The notes under the pieces: generated by a model
Seen by the model: only the letters and a program-made list of their open reading frames with translations
Database searches by the model: none
What the model was told of the DNA's origin: nothing
Part shown: positions 16,220 to 23,101 of the stretch, piece after piece
Position numbering within the stretch: the first letter of the stretch is position 1
Layout of the letters: each line of letters starts with the position of its first letter
NCBI RefSeq assembly: GCF_900103985.1
Contig: NZ_FNIE01000001.1
Span: 729,582-793,581 of the forward strand
Source of the DNA: Actinacidiphila guanduensis
Lineage (GTDB): Bacteria; Actinomycetota; Actinomycetes; Streptomycetales; Streptomycetaceae
Direction: 5' to 3'
DNA: 64,000 nt
Position numbers and translations under genes: made by a program

Positions 16220-17077
16220 TCAGGCGGTGTCCGCGGCCGCGAACTGGTCGGCGACGCCGCGGGGTTCGCGGCCGAGCAGCTCGGCGAGGAGCGGGTCGAC
16301 GCCGGCGAAGCGGCCCTGCCGGGCGGCCTGGAAGGTGGTGAGCATCATCCGCGCCATCGCTTCGGGTATCCCGCCGCCGGCCTTGTCCGCGACCCATGCC
16401 TCGTCGTCGAGTGTGACGCGCTCGACCTCGCGCCCGCCGGCCTTCGACGCCATGGCGGCGATGTCGTCGAAGGTGACGGCCTGGCGGGCGGTGAGCGTGA
16501 CCGGGCCTTCGAAGGTCCGGTCGCCGGCCAGGATGACCGCGGCCGCCTCGGCGGCGTCCGCGCGGTCGGTCCAGGAGACGGGCCCGTCCGCCGGGGCCGC
16601 GATCGTGCCGGTCTGCTGCCATGGGCCCAGCAGCCAGGCCAGGCTGTGGGCGTAGAAGCCGTTGCGCAGCGCGGTCCAGGCGACGCCGCAGTCGGCGAGG
16701 AGTTGCTCGGTGGCGGCGTGGTCGCGTGCCGGGGGGAAGGGGCTGTCGGCGCCGGCGCCCTGGTGGCTGGTGTAGAGGATGCGCCGGGCGCCCGTCTCGG
16801 CGGCGGCTTCGATGCCGGCCCGGTGCAGGGCGACCGCGTCGGCGTGCGGGTCGTTGGAGGAGACGAGCAGGACCTGCTCGGCGCCCTCGAAGGAGTGCCG
16901 CAGGGCGGCCGGGTCCTCGTAGGAGCCCTGGCGCACCCGCACACCGCGGTCGGCGAAGTGCCGCGCCTTGGCGGGGTCGCGGACGCTGACGCCGATCCGG
17001 TCGGCGGGCAGGCGGGTGAGGAGGTGCTCGACGGTGGCCCCGTTCAGGGCGCCGGTCGCACCGGTGACGACGATCAT
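16220..17077 (-). CDS. NmrA-like / NAD(P)H:quinone oxidoreductase type SDR
   Basis: Atypical short-chain dehydrogenase of the NmrA/QorB class, 285 residues, probably binding NAD(P)H. The Rossmann glycine motif is VTGATGALNG at the N-terminus, followed by VSVRDPAKARHF and an HQGAGADSPF segment; there is no clear YxxxK catalytic pair, as usual for NmrA-like proteins. It lies 49 bp downstream of a TetR gene on the same strand and probably shares its operator at 17755-17789. Substrate unknown. Confidence 0.85.
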   Translation of the reverse strand: MIVVTGATGALNGATVEHLLTRLPADRIGVSVRDPAKARHFADRGVRVRQGSYEDPAALRHSFEGAEQVLLVSSNDPHADAVALHRAGIEAAAETGARRILYTSHQGAGADSPFPPARDHAATEQLLADCGVAWTALRNGFYAHSLAWLLGPWQQTGTIAAPADGPVSWTDRADAAEAAAVILAGDRTFEGPVTLTARQAVTFDDIAAMASKAGGREVERVTLDDEAWVADKAGGGIPEAMARMMLTTFQAARQGRFAGVDPLLAELLGREPRGVADQFAAADTA

Positions 17078-17126
17078 GGGTCTACCTTTCGTTGCGTGGC
17101 ACGCCCGCCGCTTGCGGACCGCCCTG

Positions 17127-17747
17127 TCAGTGGGCGCGCAGCAGCGGCAGGAGGATGTCGTCCACGAGGTGCTCGACGAAGGGCTCGTCGCACGGCTCGC
17201 CCGCGATGACGACGCGGTGGACGATCACCGCGGGAGCGACCTCGGCGAAGAGCTCTGCGGCCCGGGGGGTCAGCCGCTCGCCCTGCCGGACGGCGTTGCG
17301 CAGCGGCCCGTCGGTCATGGCCGCCTCGTCCCGGCGCAGGATGCGGCGCATCTCCTCCGCGAGCCGCGCGTCGCTGCGCATACCGGCGAACAGCGCGCCC
17401 AGCAGACCGATCTCCTGCTCGGCGATCTGCCGGGCCAGCCAGGTGACGAGTGCGAGGAGGTCTGCGCGCAGGTCGCACGCGGTGGCCTCGGGGGGCGTGG
17501 CGGGCGAGCGGTGGTCGACCGCGGCCGCGACCAGAGCGGCCTTGTCCCGGTAGCGGCGGTAGATCGTGGTCTTCGCCGCCCCCGATCGGCTCGCCACCGC
17601 CTCGATGGACAGGTGCTCGTAGCCCACCTCGGTCAGCAGCGAGAGTGTTGCGTCAAGAATGGCCAGGTCACGGCCGGTGTCCCGCGGCCGCCCGGTCGCG
17701 GGTGGCCGGGCCCCGCCGCTCGGTGATGCATCCGTCGGGCGTGTCAT
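17127..17747 (-). CDS. TetR-family regulator
   Basis: Predicted repressor of itself and the NmrA-like gene downstream. The 206-residue product has a TetR DNA-binding domain at about residues 25-75 (ILDATLSLLTEVGYEHLSIEAVASRSGAAKTTIYRRY) and an all-helical ligand domain. A near-symmetrical 35-bp inverted repeat begins 8 bp upstream of its ATG. Effector unknown. Confidence 0.9.
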   Translation of the reverse strand: MTRPTDASPSGGARPPATGRPRDTGRDLAILDATLSLLTEVGYEHLSIEAVASRSGAAKTTIYRRYRDKAALVAAAVDHRSPATPPEATACDLRADLLALVTWLARQIAEQEIGLLGALFAGMRSDARLAEEMRRILRRDEAAMTDGPLRNAVRQGERLTPRAAELFAEVAPAVIVHRVVIAGEPCDEPFVEHLVDDILLPLLRAH

Positions 17748-17754
17748 GCCCCCC

Positions 17755-17789
17755 TACTTTCGCTACGCTACCGTTGCGTATCGAAAGTA
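17755..17789. promoter_or_regulatory. 35-bp palindrome upstream of the TetR/NmrA operon
   Basis: Arms TACTTTCG (17755-17762) and CGAAAGTA (17782-17789) enclose a second symmetric pair, TACGC (17764-17768) and GCGTA (17776-17780). All are centred on 17772. Likely autoregulatory operator of the TetR at 17127-17747. Confidence 0.7.
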
Positions 17790-17860
17790 CCGCGGACAGG
17801 CCGGTCCCGGCAACTCGGGCGCCACTGCCGACGACACGCACGCCGTGGGCGGAAAGCGGG

Positions 17861-17902
17861 ATAAGAACATCCATTCCTTACGTAGTGTACGTTTGTTCTT
17901 AT
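17861..17902. promoter_or_regulatory. Palindrome spanning the start codon of the second TetR gene
   Basis: ATAAGAACA (17861-17869) and TGTTCTTAT (17894-17902) are perfect arms around a central TACGTA (17879-17884), all centred at 17881.5. The right arm includes the A and T of the ATG at 17901. No ribosome site precedes that ATG, so the mRNA may be leaderless and the operator would cover the transcription start. Confidence 0.65.
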
Positions 17903-18503
17903 GCAGGAGCAGGAAGACCGAGGGACAGCGGGCGGCGAAGGCCGTCGCACACGCCGGCACGACCCGCGGCGCAGGGAGCGCGTGCTGGACGCCGCGCTGG
18001 ATGTGCTCGTGGACGAGGGGGTCGCGGGGATCACGCACCGCAAGGTCGCCGCCCGCGCGGATGTGCCGCTGGGCTCGGTCACCTACCACTTCGCGACCCT
18101 GACCGACCTGTGCGCGCAGGCGTTCGCCCGGTACGTCGAGCAGCGGACCGCCGAGTACGAGGCGCTCTTCACCCAGGTGGCGTCCCGCGACGACCTGGTC
18201 GACGTCCTGGTGGAACTGGTCGAGGCGGGACCCTCGCGGCACCGCAGCGCGGTCCTCGGCTTCGAACTGCACCTGGCGGCGCTGCGCGACCCGGCGCTGC
18301 GCGCGCTGACCGGCCGGTGGACCAGGTCCAGCCGGGCGGTGCTGGCCCGCTTCACCGGACCCGGGGCCGCCGCCCGCCTCGACGCGCTCCTGGAGGGGAT
18401 GATCATGCACAGGCTGCTGTCCGACGACGGCGAAGCGCGTGAGGCGACCCGCGCGGCCATCGAGCAGACGCTCGGCCCCCCGCAGCCGCCCAGGTCGGGG
18501 TGA
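17901..18503 (+). CDS. TetR-family regulator upstream of the epoxide hydrolase
   Basis: 200-residue regulator with an N-terminal helix-turn-helix (VLDEGVAGITHRKVAARADVPLGSVTYHF) and a helical C-terminal domain. It probably controls itself and the epoxide hydrolase 54 bp downstream on the same strand. The ATG is preceded by TTTGTTCTT with no Shine-Dalgarno sequence, so leaderless translation is likely. Divergently arranged with the other TetR, each with its own distinct palindrome. Confidence 0.9.
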   Translation: MQEQEDRGTAGGEGRRTRRHDPRRRERVLDAALDVLVDEGVAGITHRKVAARADVPLGSVTYHFATLTDLCAQAFARYVEQRTAEYEALFTQVASRDDLVDVLVELVEAGPSRHRSAVLGFELHLAALRDPALRALTGRWTRSSRAVLARFTGPGAAARLDALLEGMIMHRLLSDDGEAREATRAAIEQTLGPPQPPRSG

Positions 18504-18557
18504 TCAGCCACCCAACCGCGCCCGCACTCCGCGTACCGCCGCACCGAGGAGCCCACT

Positions 18558-19691
18558 GTGCCGAGCACCGCACCTCTCATCGCCGTCAGTGACACCGACC
18601 TGGCGGACCTTCGCGCCCGGTTGCGCGCCACCCGGTGGCCCGAGCCGTGGCCGGTAGGCCCCTGGGAGGCGGGTACCGACGCCGCCGAACTGCGCCGCCT
18701 CGCCGGCTACTGGGCCACCGGGTACGCCTGGCGCACCCACGAGGCCGCCGTCAACGCCCTGCCCTCCCACGTCGCCGACATCGACGGCACACCCGTGCGC
18801 TACCTGCGCTACGACGCCGAACGTCCGGACGCCCCGGCGATCGTGCTCACCCACGGCTGGCCGAGCACCGTCCTGGAACTCACCGCCCTCGCCGAACGAT
18901 TGGCCACGCCCTCCCGCCACGGCGGGGACGCCCGCGACGCCTTCACCGTGATCGTCCCGGCCCTGCCCGGCTTCCCGTTCTCCCCGCAGCGGCCCGCCCT
19001 CACCGGGGCCGAGCAGACCCACGACCTGTGGCACCGGCTGATGCACGACCACCTCGGCTTCCGGCGGTACGCGGCGCACGGCGGGGACCTCGGCGCGGGC
19101 GTCACCTCACGGCTCGCCGAAGCCCACCCCGAGGCGGTCATCGGCATCCACCTGCTGGCCGTGGCCGCCCCGGCCGACCACGACCCGGCCTCCCTCACCG
19201 CGGAGGAGGAGGCGTACCTCGCCTCGGTCGCGGCCTGGCAGGCGGAGGAGGGCGGCTACATGCACCAGCAGAGCACCCGGCCCCTCACGCTCGCCCCCGC
19301 CCTCGCCGACTCACCCGCCGGGCTGCTGTCCTGGATCCTCGAGAAGTACCGCGCGTGGAGCGACTGCGGCGGCGACCTGTCCACACGCTTCAGCGACGAC
19401 TTCCTCCTCACGCAGGCGTCGCTCTACTGGTTCACCGGCACGATCTCCACGTCCTTCCGCCCGTACTACGAGTACGCGCACCACCTGACCCGCCGGGTGC
19501 GGCGGGTGGACGTCCCCACCGCCCTCGCCCTCTTCCCCGCGGACCTCAGCCGGCCGCCGCGGAGCTGGGCCGAGCGCACCTACCACCTCACGCGTTTCAC
19601 CCGTATGCCCCGCGGCGGCCACTTCGCCGCCCACGAGGAACCCGGCCTGCTCGCCGACGACATCACCGCGTTCTTCCGCGACCTGCGCTGA
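18558..19691 (+). CDS. Epoxide hydrolase, alpha/beta-hydrolase fold with EHN domain
   Basis: Cytosolic enzyme predicted to open epoxides to diols. The 377-residue product has the N-terminal epoxide hydrolase segment (LRARLRATRWPEPW, then LAGYWATGYAWR), the oxyanion HGWPS motif (99-103), nucleophile Asp177 in HGGDLGAG and a likely catalytic His355 in RGGHFAAHEEP. Length is normal for this bacterial group. GAGGAG precedes the ATG. The TetR directly upstream is the probable regulator, which fits a detoxification role. Confidence 0.92.
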   Translation: MPSTAPLIAVSDTDLADLRARLRATRWPEPWPVGPWEAGTDAAELRRLAGYWATGYAWRTHEAAVNALPSHVADIDGTPVRYLRYDAERPDAPAIVLTHGWPSTVLELTALAERLATPSRHGGDARDAFTVIVPALPGFPFSPQRPALTGAEQTHDLWHRLMHDHLGFRRYAAHGGDLGAGVTSRLAEAHPEAVIGIHLLAVAAPADHDPASLTAEEEAYLASVAAWQAEEGGYMHQQSTRPLTLAPALADSPAGLLSWILEKYRAWSDCGGDLSTRFSDDFLLTQASLYWFTGTISTSFRPYYEYAHHLTRRVRRVDVPTALALFPADLSRPPRSWAERTYHLTRFTRMPRGGHFAAHEEPGLLADDITAFFRDLR

Positions 19692-19770
19692 GCCCGGCGA
19701 GCGGCCGGGACCCGCGCGGAGAGGGCCGTGCGACGGCGCCAATGACCGGTTCGGCCCCGTCCGGGCGGCT

Positions 19771-20358
19771 TCACCCCATGAGTCCGGGGGCCTGCGGCGA
19801 GTCCGGAGCCGTGTCGGCGGGGCGGCGGGCGGCGGCGCACACGGCAAGGAGCTGCTGTGCGGCCACCGCGACGGGCGGCCGCCGGCGTGCCAGGTCGCTT
19901 GCCGCGAGGTCGAGGAGGGCGTCGAGCGTGCCGGGCCCGGGAGCGCCCGTGGCGTCGAGGGGGATGTGCAGGGCGGAGGGCGCCGGCGCGGTGAGCGGAT
20001 GCGCGGAGAGCCGGATCCAGACCGGCCCGGCACCGGGCGCGGAGGTGCGGCGGGCGAGGCGGGCGGCGACGAGGGCGCCGGCGGCGTGGTCGACGGCGGG
20101 GTGGGACCAGGCGGAGACGATCAGGGAGGCGCGGTCGAGCGCGGCGACGGCGTCGGCGTACGGATCGCCGGTGGCGGCGGGCACCATGGCGGCGGCCACG
20201 GACAGGCCGGCCCCGCGCAGGGCCTGGGCGATCGGCAGCGCGGTGCCCGGGTCGATCAGCACCGCCGCGTCGCGCCGCGGCCCGGGGCATGACGGTGTCT
20301 GCCAGGCCGGGGCGGGGATCGGGGTCACGGCGGGGCCGTCGCGGTCGCAGATGTCCAT
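19771..20358 (-). CDS. Hypothetical protein
   Basis: 195-residue Ala/Pro-rich protein that I do not recognise. It looks like an alternating beta/alpha fold (VLIDPGTALPIAQALRGAGLSVAAA, ASLIVSAWSHPAVDHAAGALVAARLA, VWIRLSAHPL) with no signal peptide or membrane helix. The start at 20358 is chosen because CCTGGAG lies just upstream; a longer frame from 20517 would run through the GACCCGGGTC array. It is divergent from the XRE regulator. Confidence 0.55.
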   Translation of the reverse strand: MDICDRDGPAVTPIPAPAWQTPSCPGPRRDAAVLIDPGTALPIAQALRGAGLSVAAAMVPAATGDPYADAVAALDRASLIVSAWSHPAVDHAAGALVAARLARRTSAPGAGPVWIRLSAHPLTAPAPSALHIPLDATGAPGPGTLDALLDLAASDLARRRPPVAVAAQQLLAVCAAARRPADTAPDSPQAPGLMG

Positions 20359-20405
20359 GTCTCCAGGGGAGACCCCGGCGGCGGACTGCGGAAGGGGTCG
20401 TCCGT

Positions 20406-20446
20406 GACCCGGGTCCGGCTCGACCCGGGTCGGCGCCGACCCGGGC
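20406..20446. repeat. GACCCGGGTC iterated array upstream of the XRE regulator
   Basis: The palindrome GACCCGGGTC starts at 20406 and 20422, and GACCCGGGC at 20438, exactly 16 bp apart. A fourth copy of GACCCGGGTC (20535-20544) lies in codons 3-6 of the XRE gene. The regular spacing in a divergent promoter region suggests cooperative binding by the XRE protein or another regulator. Confidence 0.6.
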
Positions 20447-20528
20447 GGCTCCCGCCGGGCGGCGGGCCGCGACCCTTCATAAGCTGGCCACAGTCCGCTG
20501 TGCCGGTCATGGGACAAGGGGGTCGCCG

Positions 20529-21389
20529 ATGGTGGACCCGGGTCAGCGCCCGCGCCTCGGCACGGACCTGCTGTCCAGCTGGCGGGCCCGCGTCAACCCG
20601 CGGGACCTGCCGGAGGCCGCCGGCATGGACCCGCTGCCCGAACGGCTGACGGTGGCGCTCATGGCCCGTCTGGTCCACACCGACGAGCGGCACTACCGGC
20701 GGATCGAGCGCGGCACCGCGCACGGCGTCAGCACGCAGCTCATCGAGTCCATCGCCCAGGTCCTGCGCCTGCAGCCGCACGAGACACGGCTGCTGTACGC
20801 GTGGTGCGGGAAACCGCCGCCGCGGGCCCAGGCGAGCGACGCCGCGGTGCCGGAGGACCTGCTGGGGGTGCTCGATGCCGAGCAGCACGGCGCCTACTGG
20901 TGCTCGGCCGGCTACGACGTGCTCGCCGCCAACGCCCGCGCCCTGTGCAACTGGCCGTGGATGGCGGAGCCGGGCACCAACGTCATGGTCGCCCTGCTGA
21001 GGGGGCCGGGGCGCGAGCAGTGCGCCGAGTGGGACACCCGCTGGGCCCCGCTGCTCCTGGCCCAGCTGCGAAGGGAGCTGATCCAGGCCCCCGAGAGCGA
21101 CGAGCTGCACGAACTCGTCGACCGCGTGGTGACCGGCGACCCGCTCGTGGAGCGGATCTGGCGCGCCACCGCGGAGGTGCAGCCGCCCGCCTACGGGACC
21201 ACGCGCCCGATGTACATGCCGCCGTGGCGGCCCTACACCAGTGATCCGGTCGAGATCACCGTCACGGCGCTGGTGCCGATCAGCAGGCCCGACCTCCGGC
21301 TGGTCGTCGGGGTCCCGGCCGCCGACGTCACCCCCCGGCTGCCGGAGCTGCCGGACCGGCCCCGCACGGCGCGGCACCGCCCGCGGTGA
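20529..21389 (+). CDS. XRE-family regulator with MmyB-like C-terminal domain
   Basis: 286-residue DNA-binding protein. The N-terminal part (about 15-90) is a Cro/C1-type helix-turn-helix of the kind found in streptomycete MmyB-like regulators (LMARLVHTDERHYRRIERG). The C-terminal part has the ligand-domain landmarks YDVLAANARALCNW and HELVDRVVTGDPLVERIW. AAGGGGG precedes the ATG at 20529. An array of GACCCGGGTC palindromes upstream, and one within its first codons, suggests autoregulation. It precedes a type III polyketide synthase by 173 bp. Confidence 0.85.
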   Translation: MVDPGQRPRLGTDLLSSWRARVNPRDLPEAAGMDPLPERLTVALMARLVHTDERHYRRIERGTAHGVSTQLIESIAQVLRLQPHETRLLYAWCGKPPPRAQASDAAVPEDLLGVLDAEQHGAYWCSAGYDVLAANARALCNWPWMAEPGTNVMVALLRGPGREQCAEWDTRWAPLLLAQLRRELIQAPESDELHELVDRVVTGDPLVERIWRATAEVQPPAYGTTRPMYMPPWRPYTSDPVEITVTALVPISRPDLRLVVGVPAADVTPRLPELPDRPRTARHRPR

Positions 21390-21562
21390 GAGAGCCGCGT
21401 CACATCGGAGCGCCTTTCCCTCAGGTGAGCGCGACGCTCCCCGGGTGTGGCGGCCCTCACTGCGGGATCCCGGTCCCCCGGCCGCCGTTCCTCGGGCACG
21501 ATGGAGTCAACCCGGGCATACCGGGGCCATATTGGGCGATCACCGAGGAATGGGGGGGCGGC

Positions 21563-22681
21563 ATGCGGATAGCGGTGGGCAAACCGGTGGTGGTGCGGGC
21601 GCCGTACGAGGTGTCGACGGACGCGATCGAGGCGGACTGGCTGGCGCGGTGGCCGCTGGAGGAGCAGCCGCCGCAGCGGCGGCGCCGGCTCGCCACGGGC
21701 CTGCGGATGGTGCGCTCCACAGGTGTGGTGTCGCGGCCCTGGGTGGCGCCCTTGGACGTCGTCGGCGACGCGGGGCGCGGCGCGCGCGAGGTGTACGCGG
21801 AGGCGTTCGCCGCGGTGGTGGACATGGCGGCCGCGGCGGCGGGCGGCGCGCTGGAGGCGGCGGGGCTGGAGCCGGGGGATGTCGACTGCGTCGTCACGAC
21901 GCACACCACCAGCTGGACCGTGCCGGGCCTCGACGTGGCCCTGGTCAACCGGCTCGGACTGCGGCGGGACGTCTCCCGGGTGCCCGCCTCCACCCTGGCC
22001 TGCGCGGGCGGCGCCCACTCCCTCGTCCAGGCCGTGCGCTACCTGGCCCACCGGCCCGACGGCGTGGTCCTGGTCGTGGCCGGCGAGGCCCTGTCGATCC
22101 TCCACACGCCCTGGCGCGAGCCGACCAGGACCTCCGTCCTGTACGGCGCCCTGTTCGGGGACTCCGCGGCAGCGACGGTCGTGGTCGGCGCCGACCCGGC
22201 ACACCAGGCCGACGCCGACCGGCTGGTGGCCGCCGGCGGAGGTCTGGTCGCCGAGGTCGACACGTGGGAGTGGCAGCAGTACGGCGAGAGCCCCTACTGG
22301 GGCGAACTCCTGCCGCCCGGGGCGCCGGACGCCGGCCGGATCGTCTTCGAGTCGAACCGGGACGCGGCCAAAGCGGCGCGCGAGACGGTCCCGCAGCTGG
22401 TCAAGTGGCTCGACGGCCGACGCGTCGAGTGGGCGATGGTCCATCCGGGCGGGCCGTCGATCATCACCGACACCGTCGACGCCCTCGGTCTCCCGCCGGA
22501 GGCCGGCCGGCACTCGGCCGCGTCCCTGGCCGGCGGCAACCTCGGGGGCGCGGCGGTCCTCGACGTCCTGCGCCGCACGCTCGGCAACGGGCCCGTCCGG
22601 GGCCCGGGCGTCCTGGTGGGTTACGGGCCCGGCTTCGTCGCCGGCGCCGTGTCCCTCGACGTCCTGGACTCCCCGGCCTGA
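21563..22681 (+). CDS. Type III polyketide synthase (chalcone/stilbene synthase family)
   Basis: Homodimeric ketosynthase making a polyketide from an acyl-CoA starter and malonyl-CoA units. The 372-residue product has the full Cys-His-Asn triad: Cys147 in LACAGGAHSL, His294 in VHPGGPSI and Asn326 in AGGNLGGA, and ends with a GYGPGFVAGAV loop. The start at 21563 follows a G-rich ribosome site; an upstream frame from 21386 is rejected. It is divergent from the common EYGNMSSA form around the Asn. No oxidase, methyltransferase or acyltransferase gene is adjacent, only an XRE regulator before and a LuxR-type regulator after, so the product is unknown. Confidence 0.88.
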   Translation: MRIAVGKPVVVRAPYEVSTDAIEADWLARWPLEEQPPQRRRRLATGLRMVRSTGVVSRPWVAPLDVVGDAGRGAREVYAEAFAAVVDMAAAAAGGALEAAGLEPGDVDCVVTTHTTSWTVPGLDVALVNRLGLRRDVSRVPASTLACAGGAHSLVQAVRYLAHRPDGVVLVVAGEALSILHTPWREPTRTSVLYGALFGDSAAATVVVGADPAHQADADRLVAAGGGLVAEVDTWEWQQYGESPYWGELLPPGAPDAGRIVFESNRDAAKAARETVPQLVKWLDGRRVEWAMVHPGGPSIITDTVDALGLPPEAGRHSAASLAGGNLGGAAVLDVLRRTLGNGPVRGPGVLVGYGPGFVAGAVSLDVLDSPA

Positions 22682-22714
22682 ACTCCGCGCCGGGCCACGG
22701 GGACCGGCGTCCGC

Positions 22715-22742
22715 AGCGGTCGGGAAACAGCGGTCGGGAAAC
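22715..22742. repeat. 14-bp tandem repeat after the type III PKS
   Basis: AGCGGTCGGGAAAC occurs twice in tandem (22715-22728, 22729-22742). It lies in the 420-base gap between the PKS stop and the preferred LAL start at 23102. Nothing else recognisable was seen in that gap. Confidence 0.6.
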
Positions 22743-23101
22743 GGGGCCCGGGAGACGGGGCGAGCCGACGACCGGCCGACGCGGCGGCAGTTGCCGGTGG
22801 CTTCCGCCCATGAAGCGCTCGACTCGCGGCCTGCCCCACGGGCTTCCCCGGCGATCCCGGAAGCGATCCCGAGCCACCGCGGGCCTCGGCTCCTCGTGCC
22901 GGGGCTTGGTCTGCGGGACGCCTCGGGACAGAATGGTTGGGCTTTGAACGAGATACCCACCGTCGCCCGGGCCGGGCCCGGTGCTCTCCGTACGCGGCGG
23001 GCGGCGGCCCCCTGTCGGTCGGTCGGGCTCCTGGCGCCGGGCGGGGCGCGGGTGATGGTCAACCAGGGCGCGGGTGGTGCGCGGGAAGGGGAGGCACGGC
23101 C

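Noticed and set aside
20359..20517. Longer start for the hypothetical protein at 19771
   Set aside because: It would run through the palindrome array; a ribosome site supports the start at 20358.
21386..21562. Upstream extension of the type III PKS that would overlap the XRE stop
   Set aside because: The extra 59 residues do not resemble the family N-terminus and a G-rich ribosome site precedes 21563.
22937..23101. N-terminal extension of the LAL regulator from 22937
   Set aside because: No ribosome site, low-complexity translation, and a strong site exists for TTG 23102.
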